Part shown: positions 19,638 to 28,723 of the stretch, piece by piece
Layout of the letters: each line of letters starts with the position of its first letter
Numbering within the stretch: the first letter of the stretch is position 1
NCBI RefSeq assembly: GCF_016899425.1
Contig: NZ_CP045994.1
Coordinates: 1 to 64,000, forward strand
Source of the DNA: Burkholderia sp. MS389
Lineage (GTDB): Bacteria; Pseudomonadota; Gammaproteobacteria; Burkholderiales; Burkholderiaceae
DNA length: 64,000 nt
Direction: 5' to 3'
Program-made: the position numbers and the translations under genes
The notes under the pieces: generated by a model
Database searches by the model: none
What the model saw: only the letters and a program-made list of their open reading frames with translations
What the model was told of the DNA's origin: nothing

Positions 19638-21278
19638 TCACTTCGGCAGCGCCGGAATCATCCAGGTCAGCACGTGCTGCTGCAGGAACACCAGCACGCC
19701 GAGCAGCAGCGTGAGGATCACGCTGTGCCAGAAGGTGCGCGCGAACACGACGCCTTCCTGCCCTTTCAGGTCCGTCGTCGACACGCCCGTCGCGATATTC
19801 TGCGGCGAGATCATCTTGCCCATCACGCCGCCCGACGAGTTCGTCGCGGCCATCAGCACCGGGTCGAGGCCGAGCTGCCGCGCGGCGACGACCTGCAGGT
19901 TGCCGAACAGCGCGTTGCCCGACGTGTCGCTGCCGGACAGGAACACCGCGATCCAGCCGAGCGATGCCGACACCAGCGGGAACAACGCACCCGTCGACGC
20001 GACGCCGGTGCCGAGCGTATAGCTGATGCCAGAGTAGTTCAGCAGGTACGCGAGGCCGACGATCATCATCACGGTGACGATCGCGATCCACGTCTGCCGC
20101 CACGTCTTCCCCACGCATTCGATGAACGCCCCGGGCCCGGTGCGCGTCAGCGCGGCCGTGATGATCGCCGACAGCAGGATCGCGGTGCCCGTGCCGAGCG
20201 GCTGGAAATCCCAGATCGCCGCATACGGCTTGTGGTACAGCGACACGTACACCGCGTTGTGCAGGCCCGGCCACTTGATCTTCACGTCGCCGATCGCCGC
20301 GATGTTCGCGTGCACCCACACGATCACGACCACCGACACGACGAGCCACGGCAGCCAGCCGCCGAAGCCCGCGCGCGCGGCGCCGGCGGCGGCCGGCACG
20401 CTGCGCGCGAGCGCGTATTGCGGATCGGGCTGCGGCTTCCACAGCTGCAGGAAGCCGATCGTCACGATCAGCGACGAGAGCGACGACAGCACGTCGGTGA
20501 GCTGGTAGCCGAGGAAGTTCGACGTGACGAACTGCGCGATCGCGAAGCTGCCGCCCGACACGAGCAGCGCGGGCCACAGCTTCGCGATCGAGCGCAGCCC
20601 GCCATACGCGCCGACCACATAGAACGGCAGCAGCAGCGCGAAGAACGGCAACTGGCGGCCGACCATCTGCGCGAGCGTCGCGGGCGGCAGCAACGTGACC
20701 GCGCCGAGCACGGTGATCGGCACGCCGAGCGCGCCGAACGCGACCGGCGCCGTGTTGAACAGCAGCGTATAGGTGAGCGCTTCGAGCGCGGGGAAGCCGA
20801 GCGCGATCAGCAGCGCGCTCGTGATCGCGACCGGCGTGCCGAATCCGGAGATCCCTTCGAGCAGGCAGCCGAACGAGAACGCGACGACGAGCAGCACGAG
20901 GCGGCGGTCGTCGGGCAGGTTGTCGAGCATCCACTGCCGGAACTGGTCGAAGCGGCCCGACTTCACCGCGATGTTGTACAGCAGCAGCGCGTTGAAGACG
21001 ATCCACATCACCGGCACGACCGCGAGCGCCATGCCGGCGCCGACCGCGTTGAACGCGAGCCCGGCCGGCATCCCCCACGCGCCGATCGCGACCGCGAGGC
21101 CCGCGACGAGCCCGGCGAGCGACGCCTGCCACGCGGGGCGGCGCAGCACGCCGAGCGCGATCAGCGCGACCGCGATCGGGATCGCGGCGACGAGGAACGA
21201 CAGGAGCAGCGAGTGCGCGACGGGCGTCAGCGGTTGCGCGAAGACGATGCCGGGCGGGAGGGCGTCGGTGGGGTTCAT
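19638..21278 (-). CDS. L-lactate permease family transporter
   Basis: A 546-residue polytopic membrane protein of the lactate permease (LctP) family, which imports L-lactate, D-lactate or glycolate with protons. Around 13 hydrophobic segments are visible; conserved segments are FGCLLEGISGFGTPVAITS (about residues 137-155), FNTAPVAFGALGVPI and SGSDTSGNALFGNLQ, followed by ATNSSGGVMGKMISPQNIA. Length is as expected. No lactate dehydrogenase gene is adjacent, so its substrate within the family is open. Confidence 0.9.
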   Translation of the reverse strand: MNPTDALPPGIVFAQPLTPVAHSLLLSFLVAAIPIAVALIALGVLRRPAWQASLAGLVAGLAVAIGAWGMPAGLAFNAVGAGMALAVVPVMWIVFNALLLYNIAVKSGRFDQFRQWMLDNLPDDRRLVLLVVAFSFGCLLEGISGFGTPVAITSALLIALGFPALEALTYTLLFNTAPVAFGALGVPITVLGAVTLLPPATLAQMVGRQLPFFALLLPFYVVGAYGGLRSIAKLWPALLVSGGSFAIAQFVTSNFLGYQLTDVLSSLSSLIVTIGFLQLWKPQPDPQYALARSVPAAAGAARAGFGGWLPWLVVSVVVIVWVHANIAAIGDVKIKWPGLHNAVYVSLYHKPYAAIWDFQPLGTGTAILLSAIITAALTRTGPGAFIECVGKTWRQTWIAIVTVMMIVGLAYLLNYSGISYTLGTGVASTGALFPLVSASLGWIAVFLSGSDTSGNALFGNLQVVAARQLGLDPVLMAATNSSGGVMGKMISPQNIATGVSTTDLKGQEGVVFARTFWHSVILTLLLGVLVFLQQHVLTWMIPALPK

Positions 21279-21749
21279 CGTGTCTCCAGATGTCGACCCG
21301 AGTCGGCGCTTCAGCGTCTACTCGGGTCCCATGCCTTGTGCGGCCGACCCGGGTTCGCATGTCGATGCGCCGGGTTCGGTACAAGGCGATGTCCTGCGGT
21401 CACGACCACGCTCGGGCGCTTGCGTACGCAACGACGTTGCGCGGCCAACCGATCGGTCGCTTAAAAGAGGTTAGGAGGCGCAACGCGCTTGTACAAGGGG
21501 GAGAAGCCCGATGCGGGCGAGCCGATGTAAACCGGCCGCCGCACGATGGCCGGCAGATGGCGCGCCGCTGTCGCGTTCGACAGGCAGCCCGCCGCGGCCG
21601 CCTCACCGGTGCGCGCAATGTTGCGCGACCGGAAAAGGTGACTGCCCGCCACGAGGATGTTTCGTTTGGCGTCCGAAGCCTAGACTGGCTGCATCGTTTC
21701 CGCCCGCGCCGCCGATGGCGCGGCGGCGGAACCTCACGGAGCCAACACG
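21279..21749. other. Intergenic region, divergent promoters
   Basis: A 471-bp gap between the lactate permease gene and the DUF4148 gene. I see no credible coding sequence and no recognisable riboswitch. It holds short GC-rich dyads near 21295-21330 and must carry both promoters. Confidence 0.3.
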
Positions 21750-22067
21750 ATGAAGACGATGAAACACGCGGCATGCGCGTGCGTGCTGATCGGCGCGGCG
21801 TTCGCCGCTCACGCGCAAGCCGCGTCGACGCTCACCCGCGCGCAGGTCCGTCAGGAACTGGTGGAACTGCAGGCCGCCGGCTACCGGGCGAGCCTCGCAA
21901 GCAGTCCCGACTTTCCGCGGAACATGCAGGCGCTCATGCAGCGCGCCGCGCAGGCGCGCGGTGAGGGCGACGCCGCCGGTTACGGCAGCGACGGCCGGGC
22001 GCACGGGGAATCAGGCAAGCCGGCGCTGCCGCACGCAGTCGATCGCGGCACGTATGCGCATCACTGA
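21750..22067 (+). CDS. DUF4148 domain-containing secreted protein
   Basis: A 105-residue protein with a signal peptide (MKTMKHAACACVLIGAAFAA, cleavage after HAQA) and the short DUF4148 motif LTRAQVRQELVELQAAGY. These small exported proteins are numerous in Burkholderia and have no established function. A second ATG at 21759 would also leave an intact signal peptide. Confidence 0.85.
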   Translation: MKTMKHAACACVLIGAAFAAHAQAASTLTRAQVRQELVELQAAGYRASLASSPDFPRNMQALMQRAAQARGEGDAAGYGSDGRAHGESGKPALPHAVDRGTYAHH

Positions 22068-22142
22068 CCGGATCACTGATGGAACCGGATGGATCGCGCG
22101 GCAGCGGCGCGGCGCACCCTGCGCCGGCCGCATGCGCGACCG

Positions 22143-23756
22143 TCACACGCTGAAGCGGTTCAGCGTATAGGCGCGATAGGCGGCGACGAACGCGTCGAAC
22201 GATCCGGCCTCCTTCGCTTCGAGCTCGGCCTGCTCGGCGAGCGACTTCGCGGCAAGCGCCTGCTCGGCGTGCAGCGTCTCGGCCGACGGCGGGCGCGCGC
22301 GAAAATGCGCGGCATGCGCTTCGCTCTGCGCGAGCGCGAACGCGAGGAACGACTGACCGTTCTCGCGCATCGTGCGCAGCACGCGCGCGGATGGCGTGCG
22401 TTCCGGATCGGCGAGCTTCTCGCGCTGCGCGGCGATCGCGCGCGCATGCTCGTCGCCGCCGCGGATTTCGTCGAGGCGGCGGCCGACGATCTCGATATCG
22501 GCCATCAGTTCATCGGCCCACTGCTGCAGCGTGACCGATTGACCTTCGCGCGTCAGCGTGAGCCCCGGCTTGCGGCCGTCCAGCGTCACGCTGCCGAAGT
22601 TCGCGTTCGCTTCCTTGTACGCGTCGCAGTCGAGCGGCGCGCTTTCGTCGAGCGCGCACGCGAGCAGGAACGCGTCGATGAAGCGCGCGGTCTCCAGCGC
22701 GATGCCGGTCGGCTCGAACGGGTCGATGTCGAGGCAGCGCACTTCGATGTACTGCACGCCGCGCGACGCGAGCGCATGCAGCGGCCGCTCGCCCGAATAC
22801 GTGACGCGCTTCGGCCGGATCGTCGAGTAGAACTCGTTCTCGATCTGCAGCACGTTCGTGTTGATCTGGATCCACTCGCCGTCGCGATGCGTGCCGATCG
22901 CCTCGTACGCCGGATACGGCTCGCTCACGGCCTTCGACAGCGCGTCGAGATAACCGGGCAGCGTGTTGTAGTCGACGTGCAGCGCGGCCTGGGCCGTCGT
23001 GTTCGAGTAGCCGAGATCGCTCATCCGCAGGCTGGTCGCATACGGCCGGTACAGCGTATCGGCGTCGAACGTGTCGAGCTTGTGCGGCTTGCCGCGCAGG
23101 AACTTCGTGTCGAGCACCGGCGACGCGCCGAACAGGTACATCAGCAGCCAGCTGCGGCGGCGGAAGTTGCGGATCTGCGCGAGATAGCGTTCCGACTGGT
23201 AATCGACGAGCGTCGCCGTCGACTCTTCGTCCGCATGCAGGCGCCGCCACACTTCCTCGTGCAGCGAGTAGTTGTAGTGGATGCCGGCGATGCACTGCAT
23301 CGTGCGGCCGTAGCGGTACGCGAGGCCGCGCCGGTACACCGTCTTCAGGCGGCCGATGTTCGACGTGCCGTAGTTGGCGATCGGGATCTCGTCGTCGGCC
23401 GGCAGCAAGCCGGGCATCGACTCGTTCCACAGCATCTCGTCGCCGAGCGATGCATACACGTAGCGATGCAGATCGTCGAGGCGCTCGAGCGTGAGCGCGG
23501 CGTCGCGCTCCGCGGGTGTGATCAGTTCGATCAGCGCTTCGGAATAGTCGGTTGTCAGCGCCGGATGCGTGAGCGCCGAACCGAGCGCGCGCGGATGCGG
23601 CGTGAACGCGATCATCCCGTCGCGCGTCACGCGCAGGCTTTCCTTTTCGATGCCGCGCAGGCCGTCGGGCAGATGCTGCCGCGTCGGGCCCGAGCTCAGC
23701 GCGTCGAGGCGTTTCAGCAACAGTTCGGACTGGCGGTGAGTCATGGTGTTCGACAT
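22143..23756 (-). CDS. gshA: Glutamate-cysteine ligase
   Basis: A 537-residue enzyme joining glutamate and cysteine, the first step of glutathione synthesis in the cytoplasm. Its N-terminal GIEKESLRVTRDG (about residue 35) and segments TDYSEALIELITPA, IGRLKTVYRRGLAYRYGRTMQ, AGIHYNYS and YIEVRCLDIDPFEP match the proteobacterial type 1 GshA family, including metal/glutamate-binding acidic residues. Length is normal. It is monocistronic here with a 465-bp upstream gap. Confidence 0.95.
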   Translation of the reverse strand: MSNTMTHRQSELLLKRLDALSSGPTRQHLPDGLRGIEKESLRVTRDGMIAFTPHPRALGSALTHPALTTDYSEALIELITPAERDAALTLERLDDLHRYVYASLGDEMLWNESMPGLLPADDEIPIANYGTSNIGRLKTVYRRGLAYRYGRTMQCIAGIHYNYSLHEEVWRRLHADEESTATLVDYQSERYLAQIRNFRRRSWLLMYLFGASPVLDTKFLRGKPHKLDTFDADTLYRPYATSLRMSDLGYSNTTAQAALHVDYNTLPGYLDALSKAVSEPYPAYEAIGTHRDGEWIQINTNVLQIENEFYSTIRPKRVTYSGERPLHALASRGVQYIEVRCLDIDPFEPTGIALETARFIDAFLLACALDESAPLDCDAYKEANANFGSVTLDGRKPGLTLTREGQSVTLQQWADELMADIEIVGRRLDEIRGGDEHARAIAAQREKLADPERTPSARVLRTMRENGQSFLAFALAQSEAHAAHFRARPPSAETLHAEQALAAKSLAEQAELEAKEAGSFDAFVAAYRAYTLNRFSV

Positions 23757-24221
23757 GGAGACGCAAGTGCGTGACGGCCGCGCGCAGAACGCCGCGCGCG
23801 GCCGACTGGATTGTTGGTCGCTTCGTTGGTAGCGGGCACTTTAACATCTCGCCGGAACCCGCGCTTGAGGTGGCCGCGAGCACGGCGCGCGGGCCTGAGC
23901 GGGCGATCGGGCGGGCCGGGCGCGGTAGCGCTGGCGCATATCGCCGGGTCGGGACGAGGGCGATCGGCACGCCGGTCAGCGGAATTCGTCGGACGGAATG
24001 GGAACGGCGAACGGTTGGCGGCAGGTGCAACCGTGTCGCGGAATGGATCGGAAAACGACGCATGCGGAGGCGTCGCACGCGCGGCCTCCGGCCGGTGCCG
24101 AAGGCATGGAATCGCCATGACGGGCCGCGTCACGCCGGCACTCGGCGCATGCTGGCACCGCCCGCGCAATGGGTTGCGGTCCCGCCTTCCTGCGGTCGCA
24201 CCCGGCCGCGGGCCGCCGCGC
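23757..24221. other. Intergenic region without a recognisable gene
   Basis: The 465 bp between gshA and alkA hold very high-GC sequence in which long open frames are open by composition only (Arg-rich, no domain). The gshA promoter must be here. I see nothing else I can support. Confidence 0.3.
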
Positions 24222-25181
24222 TTATCCGCCGCGCGCGCCGCCCGCCCGGTCGGCCACTTCGTTCCACAGATGCAGCGCCGCATACGCGCGCCACGGCCGC
24301 CAGCCTTCGCTGCGGCGTTTCTGGCTGGCGAGCCGGTCGAGCGCCGGGTCGCGCGCGGCGATCGACTGCATCAGCACGAGATCGGATGCCGGCCACGCAT
24401 CCGGATCGCGCCATGCGCGCATCGCGATGTATTCGACGGTCCACGGGCCGATGCCGGGCAGATCGAGCCACGCGCTGCGCAGCGTCGCGAGATCGGCATG
24501 CGCGCGATCGACCGGCACGTCGCCGGCCGCCACCGCGCGCGCCACGCCGGCCAGCGCGGCCACGCGCTTGCCGGGCATCCCGATCTTGTCAAGATCGCAC
24601 GCGGCCAGCGCGTCGGGCGTCGGGAAACGCCACGCGGGCGCGCCGTCGTCTTCCGGCATCACGCGTTCGCCGGCCCGTTCGACGAGCCGGCCGACGATCG
24701 TCGTCGCGGCCTTCACGCTCACCTGCTGCCCGACGATCGCGCGCACGGCCAGCTCGAACCCCGACCACGCGCCCGGCACGCGCAGCCCCGGCGCGGCCTC
24801 GACGAGCGGCGCGAACCACGGATCGCGCGCGAGGCCGCCGCCGATCGCGGCCGGATCGGCGCCGAGGTCGAACATTGTCGCGACGCGCGCGGCGAACGCA
24901 TCGTCGACGCGACGCGCGACCGCCCCTTCGACGATCGCGATCAGGCAATGCTTGCGCGGATGCTTCTTGACGGTGAGGCGGCCCGCCTCGCCGTGCAGAT
25001 CGACGATGCGGCGATACACGCCGTCGGCAACCTGCTCGACGCCCGGAATCGCGCGCCCGCTGAAGAAGCGCAGCACGCGCGCCCAGTCGTACGGCGCCTT
25101 GTAGCGCAGTTCCATCTGCGCGGACGGCGGCACCAGGCCGCCGTTCCCGAGGGACGTGATCGTTATCGTGTCGATGCTCAA
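24222..25181 (-). CDS. alkA: DNA-3-methyladenine glycosylase II (AlkA family)
   Basis: A 319-residue base-excision repair glycosylase removing alkylated purines. The AlkA N-terminal domain is followed by the helix-hairpin-helix GPD module: LPGIGPWTVEYIAMRAW, then DPDAWPASDLVL with the catalytic Asp. It starts at a TTG (25181) that overlaps the ada stop codon as TTGA, suggesting translational coupling; a downstream ATG (MELRYKAPYDW, residue 23) is an alternative start. It is encoded with ada, as expected for the adaptive response to alkylation. Confidence 0.9.
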   Translation of the reverse strand: MSIDTITITSLGNGGLVPPSAQMELRYKAPYDWARVLRFFSGRAIPGVEQVADGVYRRIVDLHGEAGRLTVKKHPRKHCLIAIVEGAVARRVDDAFAARVATMFDLGADPAAIGGGLARDPWFAPLVEAAPGLRVPGAWSGFELAVRAIVGQQVSVKAATTIVGRLVERAGERVMPEDDGAPAWRFPTPDALAACDLDKIGMPGKRVAALAGVARAVAAGDVPVDRAHADLATLRSAWLDLPGIGPWTVEYIAMRAWRDPDAWPASDLVLMQSIAARDPALDRLASQKRRSEGWRPWRAYAALHLWNEVADRAGGARGG

Positions 25182-26269
25182 ACCGCACTGCCCTCCGTCT
25201 CGGCTTCGGCTTCATCGTTGTGAACATGACGCGCCTCGGCCGCGAGCAGCGTCGCCTTGCGGCGTACACCCCAGCGATAGCCGGCGAGCGCGCCGCCCTT
25301 TTGCACGACCCGGTGGCACGGAATCGCGAGCGCGACCGGATTCGACGCACACGCGGACGCGACCGCCCGCACCGCGCGCGGCGAGCCGAGCGCCTCCGCG
25401 ATCTCGGAATAGCTGCGCGTTTCGCCGTACGGGATATGCGTCAGCGCTTCCCACACGCGCTGCTGGAACGCGGTCGGCGCGATGTCGAGCGGCAGGTCGA
25501 ACGCGTGCCGCGTGCCGTCGAGGTACGCGCGGATCTGCGTGACGAACGGCGCGAGCCGCGCGGACGATTCGACCAGTTCGGCCCGCGCGAATGCGTCCTT
25601 GAGTTCGCCGACGAGCGACGCCGCATCGTCGCCGAACGCGATCCGGCAGATGCCCTGTTCAGTGGCGGCGACGAGCACCGTGCCGAGCGACGTCGACGCG
25701 GTCGCAAAGTCGATTCGCAGGCCGGCACCCTGGCGACGGAACGCGGACGGCGCCATCCCCAGCTCGCGCGGCACCGACGCATAGAGCCGCGACGGCGAGT
25801 TGAACCCCGCATCGACGGCCGCCTGCGTGACCGGCTGCCCGCTTTGCAGCGCCTGCCGGAGCGCGGCGCCGCGCTGCGCGGCCTGGTACTGCCGCGGCGA
25901 CACGCCGACCACACGCTTGAAGAGCCGCTGCAGATGAAACGGGCTCACGTGCACGGCGTCGCTCAACTGCTGCAACGTGAGCCGCTCGGCCTGCGCGTCG
26001 AGCACCGCGCACGCACGATTGACGATTTCCAGCTCGCGCGGCAGCCCTTCCGGCTGGCAACGCTTGCAGGGCCGGAAGCCGGCCGCGCGGGCGGCCGCCG
26101 GATCGGCGAAAAAGGACACGTTCTCGCGGCGCGGCTGCCGCGACGCGCAGATCGGGCGGCAGAACACACCGGTCGTGCGGACGCCATAGAAGAACGCGCC
26201 GTCCGCATGCGGATCGCGCGTGGTCACGGCGGCCCAGCGGGCATCGTCGGTCGGATAGGCGGTTTTCAT
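25178..26269 (-). CDS. ada: Bifunctional methylphosphotriester/O6-methylguanine methyltransferase and activator Ada
   Basis: A 363-residue Ada: N-terminal zinc domain whose Cys residues accept methyl from phosphotriesters (GVFCRPIC, then CKRC about 27 residues on), AraC-type DNA-binding domain (LTLQQLSDAVHVSPFHLQRLFKRVVG), and C-terminal methyltransferase with the acceptor Cys in AIPCHRVVQKGGALAGYRWG. Methylated Ada activates its own operon. The ATG at 26269 is preferred; an upstream in-frame start would run through the palindrome at 26286-26310. It leads a two-gene unit with alkA. Confidence 0.93.
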   Translation of the reverse strand: MKTAYPTDDARWAAVTTRDPHADGAFFYGVRTTGVFCRPICASRQPRRENVSFFADPAAARAAGFRPCKRCQPEGLPRELEIVNRACAVLDAQAERLTLQQLSDAVHVSPFHLQRLFKRVVGVSPRQYQAAQRGAALRQALQSGQPVTQAAVDAGFNSPSRLYASVPRELGMAPSAFRRQGAGLRIDFATASTSLGTVLVAATEQGICRIAFGDDAASLVGELKDAFARAELVESSARLAPFVTQIRAYLDGTRHAFDLPLDIAPTAFQQRVWEALTHIPYGETRSYSEIAEALGSPRAVRAVASACASNPVALAIPCHRVVQKGGALAGYRWGVRRKATLLAAEARHVHNDEAEAETEGSAV

Positions 26270-26285
26270 CTGAACCTCGCACTCT

Positions 26286-26310
26286 CTAGTGTAGATGGTG
26301 CCTACTCTAG
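26286..26310 (-). promoter_or_regulatory. Palindrome upstream of ada
   Basis: CTAGTGTAG and CTACTCTAG (8 of 9 paired) flank a 7-bp spacer, 17 bp upstream of the ada ATG. Its position fits an operator or Ada-binding site; it is not the E. coli Ada box. Confidence 0.4.
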
Positions 26311-26508
26311 CCATCGGCACATGCCGTCGCGCCCTGAATCTTGCTCTCTGATTCGTGTCGGCGAATCGGGGCCGTATCGATCGAAATAAATCCGACGAAA
26401 CCCGCGCGGCGGCCGCTCCGGCGCGGTTTTCGTCATCGTCCCGTCACCGCTTTGCTGCAGTGCGGATGCGACAAATCGCCGTCCTGACGTTTTTTTGCAA
26501 TCGGAATA

Positions 26509-26537
26509 TTGCGTCGCACCATCGCCGTGTGTATAGT
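26509..26537 (+). promoter_or_regulatory. Sigma-70 promoter of a candidate small RNA
   Basis: -35 TTGCGT (26509-26514) and -10 TATAGT (26532-26537) with a 17-bp spacer, 6 bp before the inferred transcript start. No protein gene begins soon downstream. Confidence 0.55.
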
Positions 26538-26543
26538 TGGAAC

Positions 26544-26611
26544 TGTCTCCTCCATGTCTCCTCCTGATATGGATTAAGCCCGTTCCGCACTGCGTGAACG
26601 GGCTTTTTTTC
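26544..26611 (+). ncRNA. Candidate small RNA with two anti-Shine-Dalgarno motifs
   Basis: A stand-alone transcription unit of about 68 nt lies between divergent ada and the VOC-protein gene. It begins behind a good promoter, contains two copies of the unpaired motif TCTCCTCC (around 26546-26553 and 26557-26564), and ends in a strong Rho-independent terminator (stem AGCCCGTTC / GAACGGGCT, 26577-26604, then T8). CU-rich repeats complementary to ribosome-binding sites are a hallmark of several trans-acting small RNA families. The only open frames are trivially short. Function is inferred. Confidence 0.55.
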
Positions 26612-26698
26612 GTCCGTCGATTATGCCGCGTGCCGGCCGGCAGCGCAGGCGCGATGCGTCTACACTCGATGCTCGTCGACTGCGAAGGAGTCCCGCCC

Positions 26699-27112
26699 AT
26701 GAAGCCCACCATCCGCGGAATCGATCACATCGTGCTGCGCGTGACCGACATGGCGGCAATGACACGCTTTTACTGCGATGCCGTCGGTTGCCATGTGGAG
26801 AAGGAGCAGCCCGATCTGGGCCTCGTGCAACTGCGCGCCGGCGACGCGCTGATTGACCTGCTGACGGTCGGCGGCCCGATCGACCGTCCCGACAGCGGGC
26901 CGCCCGGCACCGGGCGCAACCTCGACCACCTGTGCCTGCGCGTCGAGCCGTTCGATCCCGACGCACTGATCGCCCATTTCGCCGCGCATGGCGCGCGACC
27001 GGGCGCGCCGGCCGAACGCTACGGCGCCGGCGGTTACGGGCCGTCGATCTACCTGTTCGATCCCGAAGGGAACATGGTCGAATTCAAGGGGCCGCCGGCC
27101 GCGCTCGGCTGA
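26699..27112 (+). CDS. VOC-family (glyoxalase/bleomycin resistance-type) protein
   Basis: A 137-residue vicinal-oxygen-chelate protein with paired beta-alpha-beta units: GIDHIVLRVTDMAAMTRFY at the start (His metal ligand), HLCLRVEPFD in the middle (His) and PSIYLFDPEGNMVEFKG at the end (Glu ligand). The three ligand positions suggest an active metal site. The ATG at 26699 follows AAGGAG at a normal distance; upstream in-frame codons belong to the small-RNA region. Substrate unknown. Confidence 0.87.
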   Translation: MKPTIRGIDHIVLRVTDMAAMTRFYCDAVGCHVEKEQPDLGLVQLRAGDALIDLLTVGGPIDRPDSGPPGTGRNLDHLCLRVEPFDPDALIAHFAAHGARPGAPAERYGAGGYGPSIYLFDPEGNMVEFKGPPAALG

Positions 27113-27143
27113 ACGCGGCCGACGCGCGGGCCCTGACGGCCCC

Positions 27144-27698
27144 TTACGCGCCCTCGCGCGCCTTCAGCACCGTCCATTCGACCGCGACCGGATCGTGGTC
27201 GGCGCTCGAGACCCACGCGGTGCCGTCCTGCACCGTGCACTGCAGGCGCATCGTGCGCGCCGCGAGCCGCCCGAGCGCGGCCGCGACGCCGTCGGCGAGC
27301 GACAGCACCTGCACGTTGCGCAGCCGTTCGACCTTGCTGCGCACGCCCTGCCACCAGATATCCGACGTCTTGCCGCCGTACGCGATCACCGTGACCTGCC
27401 CGGCACGGCCGGCCGCCTTCGAGATGCGCCGTTCGTCCGGCTGGCCGGCCTCGATCCACACGTCGATCGCGCCCGTCAGGTCCTTCTGCCACAAGTCGGG
27501 CTCGTCGACGTCCGACAGCCCCTTGCAGAACTCGAGCCGCTCATGCGCGAACAGCGCGAACGCGACGATGCGCACCATCATCCGGTCGTCGGTTTCCGAC
27601 GGATGGCGCGCCACCGTCAGCGCGTGATCGGCGTAGTAATGCCGATCCATGTCGGCGATTTGCAGTTCGGCTTTGTAGATCGTGGATTTCAGCGCCAT
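27144..27698 (-). CDS. YaeQ family protein
   Basis: A 184-residue YaeQ protein. The opening MALKSTIYKAELQIADMDRHYY and the segments HERLEFCKGLSDVDEPDLW and WIEAGQPDERRISKA are diagnostic. Structures show a fold related to PD-(D/E)XK nucleases; the biological role is unclear, despite early reports linking it to RfaH suppression. It converges with the VOC gene. Confidence 0.92.
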   Translation of the reverse strand: MALKSTIYKAELQIADMDRHYYADHALTVARHPSETDDRMMVRIVAFALFAHERLEFCKGLSDVDEPDLWQKDLTGAIDVWIEAGQPDERRISKAAGRAGQVTVIAYGGKTSDIWWQGVRSKVERLRNVQVLSLADGVAAALGRLAARTMRLQCTVQDGTAWVSSADHDPVAVEWTVLKAREGA

Positions 27699-27887
27699 GC
27701 GGATGCGGCCCGGGCGGGCATTCGGTTCGGTCGGGCCGTGATGATACCGAATGCGCGCCGTCCGGCGTGCGTCATGCGCCGTTCACAGCGCAACGGCCCG
27801 GCATGCGCCGGGCCGTGTTCGGTTCGCGCCGCCCGCTCGTCGGGCCGGCGCGCTCGCGCGTCGTGCGACGGCGCGGCGAATCGACGG

Positions 27888-28235
27888 TTACTGCTTGACG
27901 AAGCGCGAATCGGTCCAGAGACCTTGCTGGTCGCTATTGTCCGCGCTGACGAATTGCACGTCGCCCTGGTCGACCGCCACCACGCGGAAACGCTGGCCTT
28001 CCGGCACCGACAGGCAGCGGAAGTCGTCGAAGTACTGCTGCTTCGCCTGCGATTTGCCGTCACGTTCGTGATTCAGTACGGAATCCAGATTGTCTTTCGA
28101 CAGGCAGCCCCATGCATTCTTCGTCAGCTGGATTTCCTGCTTCGGCTTGACGGCCGAATCGCCGCCGGCCTGCGCAATCGACACAGCGCAAAATGCGCCG
28201 ACAAGGGCAAAAAGGACACCGGTACGCTTCGTCAT
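27888..28235 (-). CDS. Hypothetical secreted protein
   Basis: A 115-residue protein of unknown function with a clear signal peptide (MTKRTGVLFALVGAFCAVS, cleavage after AQA). The mature part has two Cys that may form a disulphide (WGCLSKDNL and FRCLSVPEG). A GGAGAC ribosome site precedes the ATG. It appears monocistronic; I do not recognise a domain. Confidence 0.75.
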   Translation of the reverse strand: MTKRTGVLFALVGAFCAVSIAQAGGDSAVKPKQEIQLTKNAWGCLSKDNLDSVLNHERDGKSQAKQQYFDDFRCLSVPEGQRFRVVAVDQGDVQFVSADNSDQQGLWTDSRFVKQ

Positions 28236-28723
28236 GTTCTGTCTCCAGGCTTGCGGGCACCAGGCCGGGTTAGCTATGTGTTTAAAGGTGATCGTGAACC
28301 CACGTTTTTCACTTTAGAAGACCGGTAAACGATAGCAAGCACATTTGTTGTGCGACCGCAATAGCGGCGGATTGTCGCACCCCGTGCGCAGGCGGCTTTT
28401 GGCGCGACGGGCGCGCGCGGCAAGCGTCGCCGAATGGCGGATAGGCCTTGGCCGCCGGGCGGAAACCGTTATCCGGCAAGGCTTTCAGCAAAGTTACAAT
28501 GCATCGATTGAACGGTTTGGATAATCCATTTCGCTATCCGGATCATTTTGATGCGTTGCACATAAAGTCATCCGAAACGATTCGCCTTTACCGCAGTGCG
28601 GAATCGCATTTACCTTATACAAGAAAAATGCCAGGTATAAGCGCATCCGTATTTATCCGTAGTTCCCCGCATCCATTCGGCGCCTTGAAGCCCCGTCGCA
28701 AGCGCCTTTCGTCCGCGTGGTGT
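28236..28723. other. Intergenic region with a lower-GC segment
   Basis: This 488-bp gap lies upstream of the secreted-protein gene and downstream of speG. From about 28490 to 28660 the GC content is visibly lower than the surroundings. Short dyads around ATCCGG are present. I see no credible gene. Confidence 0.3.

Noticed and set aside
21279..21749. Riboswitch upstream of the lactate permease gene
   Set aside because: Short dyads are present but no conserved core of a known riboswitch class was recognised.
23741..24283. Minus-strand 180-codon frame in the gshA-alkA gap
   Set aside because: Proline/arginine-rich with no recognisable motif; open because of high GC.
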